From: an uncultured Eubacteriales bacterium | GTDB lineage: Bacteria; Bacillota; Clostridia; Oscillospirales; CAG-272 | Direction: 5' to 3' | NCBI GenBank assembly: GCA_902491535.1 | Contig: CABUHS010000044.1 | Coordinates: 1-13,736, forward strand | Length of the DNA stretch: 13,736 nucleotides | In this document: one piece after another, positions 1 through 6,082 of the stretch | How the letters are laid out: every line of letters starts with the position of its first letter | Numbering within the stretch: position 1 is the stretch's first letter | Made by a program: the position numbers and the translations under genes | The notes under the pieces: generated by a model | The model's input: the letters and a program-made list of their open reading frames with translations, nothing else | The model's database searches: none | Told to the model about the DNA's origin: nothing

Positions 1-197
1 GCTCTTGCAAGATCAGAAAATCTAACGCTATATGAGCCGTTATACTCCTCGTCCTTTATACCGTCAAGAACCGGCGTAAATTTTTTTACGTTGTTGGCCG
101 TATCTGCAGCACTTACACCGAACACAGGTGCAAACGCCTGGGTTGCAAGCATTGCAGCCGAAACAACAGAAAGTAATTTCTGATTTCTCTTTTTCAT
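1..197 (-). CDS. Secreted protein with N-terminal signal peptide, partial
   Basis: The first 65 codons of a minus-strand gene whose remainder lies beyond the left edge. The start is ATG at 197-195, with a CGGAGG ribosome binding site at 203-208, five bases upstream. Residues 1-30 form a classical signal peptide: a basic start (MKKRNQK), a hydrophobic core (LLSVVSAAMLATQAFAPVF) and a likely signal peptidase I site after VSA. The mature part begins AADTANNVKKF and then reads TPVLDGIKDEEYNGSYSVRF. 'PVLDGIKDEEY' resembles the opening strand of CBM9/DOMON-like carbohydrate-binding domains (typically 'PxIDGxxDexW'), so an extracellular or surface sugar-binding protein is possible, but this rests on about 15 residues. 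The strong promoter at 301-329 suggests high expression. An overlapping frame starting at 246 is not the gene, because it ignores the ribosome binding site and gives no signal peptide. Confidence 0.8.
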   Translation of the reverse strand, partial: MKKRNQKLLSVVSAAMLATQAFAPVFGVSAADTANNVKKFTPVLDGIKDEEYNGSYSVRFSDLAR

Positions 198-230
198 TTT
201 TTCCTCCGTTTGAAAAAACATTTGAATTTG

Positions 231-288
231 TAACGGTTATACGCATCTGTAATCAATTAAAATGATAGAGATTTTTGCGACACCGTTA
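231..288 (-). other. Foldable 5' leader hairpin upstream of secreted-protein gene
   Basis: The predicted leader RNA has nested complementary segments. The outer helix TAACGGT/ACCGTTA pairs 282-288 with 231-237. Inside it, CGC/GCG pairs 277-279 with 242-244, ATCT/AGAT pairs 269-272 with 245-248, and ATCA/TGAT pairs 263-266 with 252-255. Only the outer seven-pair helix is strong on its own, and the inner ones are short and AT-rich. The ribosome binding site at 203-208 lies outside the fold. A role in mRNA stability or control is inferred. The rest of the gap at 307-422 holds the promoter and AT-rich DNA, including an A7/T8 tract at 340-356, with no gene seen. Confidence 0.4.
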
Positions 289-300
289 TCACCTGTTTTG

Positions 301-329
301 ATTATACCATTATATAAGCCGTTTGTCAA
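301..329 (-). promoter_or_regulatory. Consensus sigma-A promoter of the secreted-protein gene
   Basis: Read on the minus strand, this is TTGACA (324-329), a 17-base spacer and TATAAT (301-306). A TG one base before the -10 box makes it an extended -10. Both hexamers match the consensus perfectly. Transcription should start near 294-295, giving a leader of about 97 nt before the ATG at 197. Confidence 0.88.
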
Positions 330-422
330 TATGCATTATAAAAAAAGATTTTTTTTACATTATTTGTTGGTTTATTCTATCAATTGTCTTATTATATCCC
401 ATATACAGAATAAAAATCCGGA

Positions 423-1574
423 TCATATACCGCTGTGAAAAAACACTCTTATTATATTCTCAGCAGTACGGCGTATATTATCATATGTGAATTTTTTTGC
501 CTGTTCAAACGGCATTGGATCATGCTGCACGGAAAATACAGCCGTTATTCCCTTTTCATAAGCTTCTCTGACCTCAGATTCCCCTCCGGCAAGAACAATC
601 AGCGGCACGCCTGCGGCAAAAGTTCTCCCCGCAATTCCGTCGGCAACCTTTCCGCAGATACTCTGCGAGTCAAAATGTCCCTCTCCGGTTATTACAAGAT
701 CGGCTTTTTCGTCTGATTCGGCGCTGAGATATACGTCAAAGTCCGCAGCATCAAGCACCGCATCAATACCCCGGCGCATTCTGCCTCCTAAAAATGCCAC
801 CGCACCCGCTCCGCAGCCCCCTGCGGCACCGCCACCGGAAAGTTCAGACACATCTGTTCCGAGATCTTTTTTTATGATCTGTGCAATATGACGAAGTCCG
901 TCATCAAGTCTCTTAACATCTTCATGACCGGCTCCCTTCTGCGGAGCAAAAACATATGCCGCTCCGCGCTTACCGTAAAGCGGATTATCGATATCGCACA
1001 TTATATCTATTATGCATTCCGAAAGCTCGGGTAAAAGATCTGATACATCTATATGTTCTATCCGGCACAGAGTTCCTCCGGCGGGAACAAATTCGTTTCC
1101 GTCACAGTCGGTAAAGCGAACTCCGAGAGCGGCAGCCATTCCGCAGCCGGCATCGTTTGTGCAGCTTCCTCCGAGACCGAGAGAGATCCTTCGCGCACCC
1201 GATTTTACCGCCGCAGCGATCAATTCTCCGACACCGTACGTGGTCGCCGTCATCGGATCAAGCCGTCCCTCCGCAAGCGGAAGTCCCGCGCAAGCAGCCA
1301 TCTCTATGACCGCCGTACCGCTCTTTTCAATTATACCGTAAAATGCGTCTACAGGCTCTCCGAAAGGTCCGCTGACGCGTACATTTACCCTTTTGTCGCC
1401 GCAAAGTGCCGCGACTGTCCCCTCTCCTCCGTCAGCAACCGGAATTCTTACTGTTTTTATATTTTCATCAGCACTGAGTATTCCGTCACACACAGCGTTG
1501 CATACTCCTTCCGCAGAGAGCGTTCCCTTAAATGAATCGGGCGCAACTATTACCAGTCTTTTGTTTCCATCCAT
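423..1574 (-). CDS. Glycerate kinase (glycerate 2-kinase, GlxK/GarK family)
   Basis: This cytoplasmic enzyme of 383 residues (usual family length about 375-385) phosphorylates D-glycerate with ATP, feeding glycerate from glyoxylate or sugar-acid breakdown into lower glycolysis. Signature segments in order are VIVAPDSFKGTLSA at the N-terminus, DGGEGTV, GLGGSCTNDAGCGMAAALG in the middle, SGGGAAGGCGAGAVAFLG and VITGEGHFDSQS near the C-terminus, all typical of the family. The start is uncertain. ATG at 1574-1572 places the conserved VIVAPDSFKG at residue 8 but has no ribosome binding site at normal distance. TTG at 1589 adds five residues but lies only two bases from AGAAAGG at 1592-1598. It follows the membrane-protein gene on the same strand with a 78-93 base gap and no clear promoter of its own, so co-transcription is possible. 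No GC-rich terminator was seen after its stop. The class 2 (GlxK/GarK) assignment is confident. The choice between glxK and garK is not, so no symbol is given. Confidence 0.93.
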   Translation of the reverse strand: MDGNKRLVIVAPDSFKGTLSAEGVCNAVCDGILSADENIKTVRIPVADGGEGTVAALCGDKRVNVRVSGPFGEPVDAFYGIIEKSGTAVIEMAACAGLPLAEGRLDPMTATTYGVGELIAAAVKSGARRISLGLGGSCTNDAGCGMAAALGVRFTDCDGNEFVPAGGTLCRIEHIDVSDLLPELSECIIDIMCDIDNPLYGKRGAAYVFAPQKGAGHEDVKRLDDGLRHIAQIIKKDLGTDVSELSGGGAAGGCGAGAVAFLGGRMRRGIDAVLDAADFDVYLSAESDEKADLVITGEGHFDSQSICGKVADGIAGRTFAAGVPLIVLAGGESEVREAYEKGITAVFSVQHDPMPFEQAKKFTYDNIRRTAENIIRVFFHSGI

Positions 1575-1667
1575 AAATTTATTTTTCAATGCCTTTCTTT
1601 AAAAGATATGTTTCCAAAAATATAGTAATACCTAATCTAAATATGCTTTTATTTACGAATACTGTCA

Positions 1668-3128
1668 TCAGGCAGTCTGTCCGTAATATTTTTTTATACA
1701 CTCACAGACAATTCCCAATAACATTTCCGTTTCGGCATCACCGTCCTTTTTATCAGCATAGCGCACTACCTCATAAACACGTGTGATCGCCTCTGCATCG
1801 GACTCCGCCGGAGCATCTTCGCCAAGCTTTTCAAGTATTTCTCTCGGTGTATCGCTGTCCATGATACCGTAGCCGCCGTTTTTCCAAACTCCTACAAGTA
1901 CCGAATATGCATAACATAAACGCTCGCTGTTATCGGAGCAGCGTTCGAGCCGTCTTTTAAACAAACGGTAAAATGCCCGTTTTCCTGTTCCTAGTTCCGG
2001 TTCAACCGCTCTTTCCTCGAAAATCTGAAGCTTTTGTTTTGTCTCGGTATACTCTATTTCGGAGTCCGTGGCATACATATGCTTTCCTGCCCATGCTATC
2101 TCACGAACAAATGATTTTATACCTTCGATAAGCTTTGCAAAAAATCCGACCACAGTTTTGACAACATCAAACCTCATCCGCAAAATAAGGAAAAGAACAG
2201 CCGCAGCTATCAGGATTATGAATATAACAAACAGAACAACACTCGCCGTGCCTCCGGTTCCGAAAAGATCGCTTTTTTCAAAAACGATCTGTCTGAAAGA
2301 TCCGGCATCCGGTTCGGATAATACAGAATCAGTCATGTTGTTTCCGACAGAGCCCGAAGCTCCCGCAGTATTTCCCATTGCGAAATACAAAGCCGAACGA
2401 AATACAACGGAAATACCGGTATAAACCGTTACGGCCACGCCGAATACAAGTATAAGCAAAATAATAACTGCCGCTGTATATCCGAGAATGCGTGTACGCT
2501 GCTCAGGCGTTACCGTGCCTCCGCGCGACGCAACACGATTGCGCGCAAGCGAATTCTGTCCCATAACAAGTATATATGACGGGATACACACGGCAAAACA
2601 AATTAAAAGCAAGGTACCGTATCCGTCAGGATACGTAAAATATATTCCCGGAACAACGCTCCATATTACCATAAGGGCCGTGACAGGAATAACGCTTTTT
2701 ACAGATATAACTCTGTGAGGAGGAAAAAACCATATGACAGTTCCGAGTACCGCAAGCACAAAAGCAAAGGCAAATGAGACAAAAGGCATAATTGAATTCG
2801 GATCTATATACTTATCAAGACCTGTACGCAGCCGCCATTCCATATATGCATTTGCGCCCCAATACGCCGCCGCAGCAGGTATAATATCGCAGACGAGCGC
2901 CGGCAAAGCCTTTGAAAGCTCAAAACCTCCGGAAAAACGTTCATAACTCATATCAGTATCGACAGGTCTTTTTATATGTCTTATACGGGCATACAGAGTC
3001 TGCATTACATATCCGAAAATCACCGATACAGACGACGCTGCAAACATAAAATTAATCGCACCGCCGACAAATGAATCCATTATAAAACAGACGGGCGGCG
3101 CGGAAAGTGATATCACGGTTAAAAGCAC
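1668..3128 (-). CDS. Multi-spanning membrane protein with C-terminal DUF4129-like domain
   Basis: The open frame gives 486 residues. About eight hydrophobic segments occupy the first two-thirds, for example around residues 1-20, 25-45, 75-95, 115-135, 145-165, 170-190, 215-240 and 300-325. A soluble tail of about 150 residues follows. The tail contains RAFYRLFKRRLER, then SDTPREILEKL, then AITRVYEVVRYADK. This is the pattern of the DUF4129 domain ('TPREf...L...YexaRYg') found in transglutaminase-like membrane proteins next to MoxR and DUF58 genes. No transglutaminase Cys-His-Asp core is visible. The divergent neighbours encode exactly MoxR and DUF58, which supports the call. The first possible start in frame is GTG at 3128 and it has no ribosome binding site. 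A good site (GAGGG at 3177-3181) and ATG at 3169 lie just upstream, but one base out of frame across an A7 run (see findings), so the true N-terminus is probably about 13 residues longer. Confidence 0.75.
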   Translation of the reverse strand: MLLTVISLSAPPVCFIMDSFVGGAINFMFAASSVSVIFGYVMQTLYARIRHIKRPVDTDMSYERFSGGFELSKALPALVCDIIPAAAAYWGANAYMEWRLRTGLDKYIDPNSIMPFVSFAFAFVLAVLGTVIWFFPPHRVISVKSVIPVTALMVIWSVVPGIYFTYPDGYGTLLLICFAVCIPSYILVMGQNSLARNRVASRGGTVTPEQRTRILGYTAAVIILLILVFGVAVTVYTGISVVFRSALYFAMGNTAGASGSVGNNMTDSVLSEPDAGSFRQIVFEKSDLFGTGGTASVVLFVIFIILIAAAVLFLILRMRFDVVKTVVGFFAKLIEGIKSFVREIAWAGKHMYATDSEIEYTETKQKLQIFEERAVEPELGTGKRAFYRLFKRRLERCSDNSERLCYAYSVLVGVWKNGGYGIMDSDTPREILEKLGEDAPAESDAEAITRVYEVVRYADKKDGDAETEMLLGIVCECIKKYYGQTA

Positions 3129-3176
3129 AAGTGCGCTGCACAGTCTGTCAAAGGCTCCGTTTTTTTCATTGCATTA

Positions 3177-3181
3177 CCCTC
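3177..3181 (-). promoter_or_regulatory. Ribosome binding site pointing to an out-of-frame start at 3169
   Basis: GAGGG on the minus strand stands seven bases before ATG at 3169-3167. That ATG reads only 16 codons before TAA at 3121-3119. One extra A in the following A7 run (3160-3166) would join it to the long membrane-protein frame. The site therefore bears on where the DUF4129-like gene really begins. Confidence 0.6.
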
Positions 3182-3222
3182 ATGTCATGACGCTTATCGG
3201 TTCATGATAACTTTACTTTTTA

Positions 3223-3251
3223 ATAATAACACATTTTCCCGATTTTATCAA
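3223..3251 (-). promoter_or_regulatory. Extended -10 promoter for the DUF4129-like membrane-protein gene
   Basis: On the minus strand this reads TTGATA (3246-3251), a 17-base spacer and TATTAT (3223-3228), with TG one base before the -10 box. Transcription should start near 3216, about 47 bases before the ATG at 3169. It lies back to back with the moxR promoter, with about 40 bases between the two -35 boxes. Confidence 0.75.
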
Positions 3252-3291
3252 GCATAACTCTCAATTTCCCCGTCAAAAAGTTCAAAAAAGG

Positions 3292-3320
3292 TTGCAATAT
3301 CCCGATAAATATGGTACAAT
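3292..3320 (+). promoter_or_regulatory. Extended -10 promoter for the moxR-DUF58 operon
   Basis: TTGCAA (3292-3297), a 17-base spacer and TACAAT (3315-3320), with TG at 3312-3313 forming an extended -10. The start point should be near 3327, leaving a leader of about 55 bases before the MoxR start codon at 3383. Confidence 0.78.
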
Positions 3321-3382
3321 ATATGCGTACCAATCTGTAAAACCACGCAAATAAAAAATATGTAAGCGGACGGTGACCGAAT

Positions 3383-4342
3383 ATGAATCCTGAAAACATC
3401 AAAATCACAGCAGATGCTCTTATAAATAATATTGAAAAGATCATCTTCGGAAAACGGGAGCAGATAAAATATGTTATTGCCGCTCTTCTGTGCGGCGGTC
3501 ATGTACTGCTTGACGACATTCCCGGAACAGGAAAGACCTCACTTGCAAGGGCGCTTTCAGCATCTCTCGACGCAGAATGCCGACGCATACAGTTTACGCC
3601 TGATCTTCTTCCGTCAGATATATGCGGAATCAACTATTACAATCAGAAAAGCGGCGAATTTGTATTCAGACGCGGTCCTATATTCTCACAGGTCATAATA
3701 GCCGACGAGATCAACCGCACAACTCCGAGAACGCAGTCCGCGCTGCTCGAATGCATGCAGGAAAGACAGGCAACCGTTGACGGTGTGACATATCCTCTCG
3801 CCTTCCCTTTCTTTGTTATTGCCACACAGAATCCGCTCGAATCAAGCGGTACATTCCCCCTTCCCGAAGCTCAGATCGACCGTTTTTTCATGAGACTCTC
3901 TCTCGGATATCCCGACGCCGACGCAGAAAAACAGCTTCTCGACGAATACCGTGAAAAAGAAAGTACCGATAAGATAAAATCACTGACTCCCGTATGCTCT
4001 CATGAAATGCTTGCGCAACTCTGCGATGATGTGCGAAATGTTCATGTAAGCGACGCGGTACGCGATTATATCGTCGCCATTGCCGCAGCATCAAGAGAAA
4101 GTGAGCTTGTCCGAACCGGAATCAGTCCGCGCGGTACACTTGCTCTTATGCATGCATCTCAGGCATGGGCCGGAATCTCGGGTCGGGATCATGTTATTCC
4201 CGACGACGTAAAAGCGGTCGCCGTTCCGGTAATGGCACACCGCCTGATATCAAGATCGCAAAACACCGTCAGACTCACACAGTCAAACGAGTCCATAGTA
4301 GAATATCTTCTTCAGAAAGTTCCTGCACCTATAGAAATGTAA
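3383..4342 (+). CDS. MoxR-family AAA+ ATPase
   Basis: A cytoplasmic ATPase of 319 residues, normal length for the family, thought to act as a chaperone that remodels or activates partner proteins, often with DUF58 and vWA-domain proteins. The AAA_3 core is complete. Walker A is GTGKT at residues 48-52, Walker B VIIADE is at 104-109 followed by INR, the sensor-1 region is ATQNP around residue 150, and an arginine-finger segment EAQIDRFFMR ends near residue 171. ECMQER, the usual MoxR motif after Walker B, is at 123-128. The C-terminal lid has the typical SPRGTLALMHASQAWA segment. The start ATG follows GGTGA (3373-3377) by five bases. The DUF58 gene begins 21 bases after the stop on the same strand, so the two almost certainly share a transcript. 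The physiological substrate is unknown. Confidence 0.95.
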   Translation: MNPENIKITADALINNIEKIIFGKREQIKYVIAALLCGGHVLLDDIPGTGKTSLARALSASLDAECRRIQFTPDLLPSDICGINYYNQKSGEFVFRRGPIFSQVIIADEINRTTPRTQSALLECMQERQATVDGVTYPLAFPFFVIATQNPLESSGTFPLPEAQIDRFFMRLSLGYPDADAEKQLLDEYREKESTDKIKSLTPVCSHEMLAQLCDDVRNVHVSDAVRDYIVAIAAASRESELVRTGISPRGTLALMHASQAWAGISGRDHVIPDDVKAVAVPVMAHRLISRSQNTVRLTQSNESIVEYLLQKVPAPIEM

Positions 4343-4363
4343 AAAATCAAAGGAATTTATGAG

Positions 4364-5569
4364 ATGTTTATTTTTATACCGATAATTATAGCAGTATTCG
4401 CCGCTGCTGCAATACAATCGCGCATATTCGATAAAAACACTCCCAAAAATCTTACATACCGTGCTTTTTTCAGCTCAGACGAAGTATTTGAGGGCGAAAG
4501 TATCTTCCTATATGAAGAACTCACAAACGGAAAATCTCTTCCTGTACCGAATGCTAAAATATACACCGATCTGCCTGACGGACTAAAACTTCATCTTGTC
4601 GGAAACGGCAAAAAGGAGGACAGCTACGAAGACAGTATTCAGAGTATATTCGTCATGCGAGGTCACGAACAGATAAGACGCCGCTGGCGTGTATCATGCG
4701 AAAAGCGCGGCATATACCGCGCCAGTAATGCAAATATAATCACTTGTGATATACTCGGACTCAGCTCGTCATCATTTCCGGCAAAATATGAAAAAACAGA
4801 CGGAAAACCCGAAGCTATCACCGTTCTTCCGCGTGCCGTCGATCTTGATGCGTATTTTACCTCGTCCCAACTTCCGGACGGAAGCTATGCGGTACTGAAA
4901 AGTCTTATTACCGACCCGCTTATGATGTGCGGTGCGCGTCCGTATACCGAGCTTGATCCCATGAGTAAAATAAACTGGAAGCTTTCCGCAAAAACAGGTG
5001 AGCTTACCGTAAATACCGAAGAACCTGTGCGAAAGCATTCCTTCAATATTATAATGAATATGCAGTCGCGCACGATCGAACAGATCGCTCATGTCGCCGG
5101 AAATCCCGCTTCTGTCGAACTCTGCATTACCGTATGCGCATCTATACTTGACAGTATTGCCGCAGAGAATATTCCAGTAAAAATATATATGAACAGCCCG
5201 CCGGAGATGCTTGAAAGCTTCGGAGCATATGCGCTTTCCGAAGAAAAAACGGATGATCAGATAACCGCTACACAGATCTATTGCGGAAGATCCGATACCC
5301 TTTCCGCTCTGCGGCTTCTCGCCGCATTGCCAGCCGAATATTCGTGCGGATTCGAAGCTCTGCTCGACAGTGCTTCTTCCGATCCGTCTCTTTACGCCGG
5401 GCACTCAAATATAATTGTGATCTCGTCATATATCTGCGAGAGAATGATAATATTTTACGAAAACATGCGCGCACAGGGCATAAACGTTATATTTTACATC
5501 ACAACAGTCAATCAGAATGCACAGGTGATACCGGAACATATCCCGGTATTTTACCGGAGCTATAAATAA
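4364..5569 (+). CDS. DUF58 domain-containing membrane-anchored protein
   Basis: A protein of 401 residues. An N-terminal hydrophobic helix at about residues 2-17 anchors it, and only this one is obvious, whereas many family members have two. A beta-rich region follows (FFSSDEVFEGESIFLYEEL..., then RRRWRVSCEKRGIYRA around residues 105-120). The diagnostic DUF58 segment LDPMSKINWKLSAKTGEL is at about 197-214, matching the family pattern 'D..r.INWk.SAr...L.v'. The C-terminal third is probably a von Willebrand A-like fold, as in the family. Its function is not known biochemically. Genetically these proteins accompany MoxR ATPases and DUF4129/transglutaminase membrane proteins, as here. The ribosome binding site AAAGGA at 4349-4354 lies nine bases before the ATG. 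The stop TAA (5567-5569) is preceded by a hairpin within the last codons at 5528-5549. Confidence 0.9.
   Translation: MFIFIPIIIAVFAAAAIQSRIFDKNTPKNLTYRAFFSSDEVFEGESIFLYEELTNGKSLPVPNAKIYTDLPDGLKLHLVGNGKKEDSYEDSIQSIFVMRGHEQIRRRWRVSCEKRGIYRASNANIITCDILGLSSSSFPAKYEKTDGKPEAITVLPRAVDLDAYFTSSQLPDGSYAVLKSLITDPLMMCGARPYTELDPMSKINWKLSAKTGELTVNTEEPVRKHSFNIIMNMQSRTIEQIAHVAGNPASVELCITVCASILDSIAAENIPVKIYMNSPPEMLESFGAYALSEEKTDDQITATQIYCGRSDTLSALRLLAALPAEYSCGFEALLDSASSDPSLYAGHSNIIVISSYICERMIIFYENMRAQGINVIFYITTVNQNAQVIPEHIPVFYRSYK
5528..5552 (+). terminator. Possible weak terminator overlapping the end of the DUF58 gene
   Basis: ATACCGG (5528-5534) and CCGGTAT (5543-5549) form a perfect seven-pair stem around an eight-base loop, and TTTT spans 5549-5552. 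It lies inside the last codons of the DUF58 gene. The short T-run makes efficient termination doubtful. Confidence 0.3.
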
Positions 5570-5586
5570 TATCTATACAGAAATAT

Positions 5587-5622
5587 GAATTATCAAATTC
5601 CGATGAATATTTCGGATAATTC
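5587..5622 (+). other. Inverted repeat (hairpin) after the DUF58 gene
   Basis: GAATTATC (5587-5594) pairs perfectly with GATAATTC (5615-5622), and CGA/TCG inside (5601-5603 with 5612-5614) can extend the stem across a bulge. The sequence after it is T-rich but not a clean T-run. It may help end the moxR operon transcript or be part of the hyd leader. No convincing promoter for the hyd genes was found at 5570-5680. Confidence 0.35.
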
Positions 5623-5680
5623 TTACTTTCTTAATCTTAATAAATATCCAGCCTGACATAAAGACAGCTTCTGAGTGAAA

Positions 5681-5738
5681 GGTACGGAACAGCTTTTTAG
5701 ATATTGCATCTTTTTTGCAATATCTGTGCTGCCGTATC
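5681..5738 (+). promoter_or_regulatory. Antiterminator-type hairpin in the hyd operon leader
   Basis: GGTACGG (5681-5687) pairs with CCGTATC (5732-5738), including one G-U pair. CAGC (5690-5693) pairs with GCTG (5728-5731) past an AA bulge. Inside, AGATATTGCA (5699-5708) pairs perfectly with TGCAATATCT (5716-5725). Together these give about 21 pairs. The 3' strand of the outer helix is the same CCGTATC that forms the 5' arm of the following terminator, so the two structures exclude each other. This is the layout of a riboswitch or attenuator. I recognise no known aptamer class. Confidence 0.6.
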
Positions 5739-5764
5739 TGCAACTCTGCGGATACGGATTTTTT
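5732..5764 (+). terminator. Intrinsic terminator in the hyd operon leader (attenuator)
   Basis: CCGTATC (5732-5738) pairs with GATACGG (5751-5757). The stem continues through a T-G wobble and GCA/TGC to an ACTC loop, making 11 pairs in all, followed by A and TTTTTT (5759-5764). It stands about 60 bases before the first gene of the hyd operon with no gene ending nearby, so it would act as a conditional stop controlling the operon. Confidence 0.7.
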
Positions 5765-5824
5765 ATTAGCTGTAATACAATACCAGGCAGGAATATATAA
5801 TCAAAAATAAAAAGGAGAAAACTT

Positions 5825-6082
5825 ATGGAAACAAGAGTTGCCGTCATGAGCATTATTGTTGAAAATTCCGATTCGGCACAAAAGCTCAACGATATTTTGC
5901 ACGCCTACGGAAATTATATTATCGGAAGAATGGGAATACCCTACCGCGAGAGAAAGATAAATATAATCAGTATCGCGATAGACGCCCCGCAGGATACTAT
6001 TTCAACGCTTGCCGGAAAAATCGGAAATCTTCCCGGAATAAGCGTAAAGACAGCACTTTCATCGGTAAAAAAAGATGGATAA
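5825..6082 (+). CDS. TM1266-type iron-only hydrogenase system regulator
   Basis: A small protein of 85 residues, the usual size for the TM1266 family of putative iron-only hydrogenase system regulators, which have an ACT/NikR C-domain-like fold. The sequence METRVAVMSIIVEN, then LNDILHAYGNYIIGRMGIPYRE, then INIISIAIDAP and LPGISVKTALS shows the alternating beta strands and helices of a single ferredoxin-like domain. There is no DNA-binding helix-turn-helix, so any regulatory effect would need a partner or ligand binding. The role is inferred from constant association with hyd maturase genes and has not been shown biochemically to my knowledge. AAAGGAG (5811-5817) lies seven bases before the ATG. 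The gene overlaps hydE by eight bases, indicating translational coupling. Confidence 0.9.
   Translation: METRVAVMSIIVENSDSAQKLNDILHAYGNYIIGRMGIPYRERKINIISIAIDAPQDTISTLAGKIGNLPGISVKTALSSVKKDG

Noticed and set aside
64..246. Minus-strand frame starting at 246 with many cysteines
   Set aside because: It overlaps the signal-peptide gene in another frame. The ribosome binding site at 203-208 serves ATG 197, and the cysteine richness comes from out-of-frame reading.
1053..1535. 160-codon plus-strand frame opposite glycerate kinase
   Set aside because: Antisense to conserved kinase motifs, with arginine- and serine-rich composition typical of reverse-strand shadows.
4772..5404. 210-codon minus-strand frame opposite the DUF58 gene
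   Set aside because: Antisense to a well-supported gene, no ribosome binding site, and a sequence without recognisable domain character.
5570..5764. hyd leader considered as a T-box or SAM riboswitch
   Set aside because: No T-box sequence (GGTGGNACCGCG) and no SAM-I core are present. Only the terminator/antiterminator arrangement is shared.
5796..5801. TATAAT immediately upstream of the TM1266-type regulator gene
   Set aside because: No -35 hexamer at 16-18 bases, and the implied transcript start (about 5808) would fall almost on the ribosome binding site.
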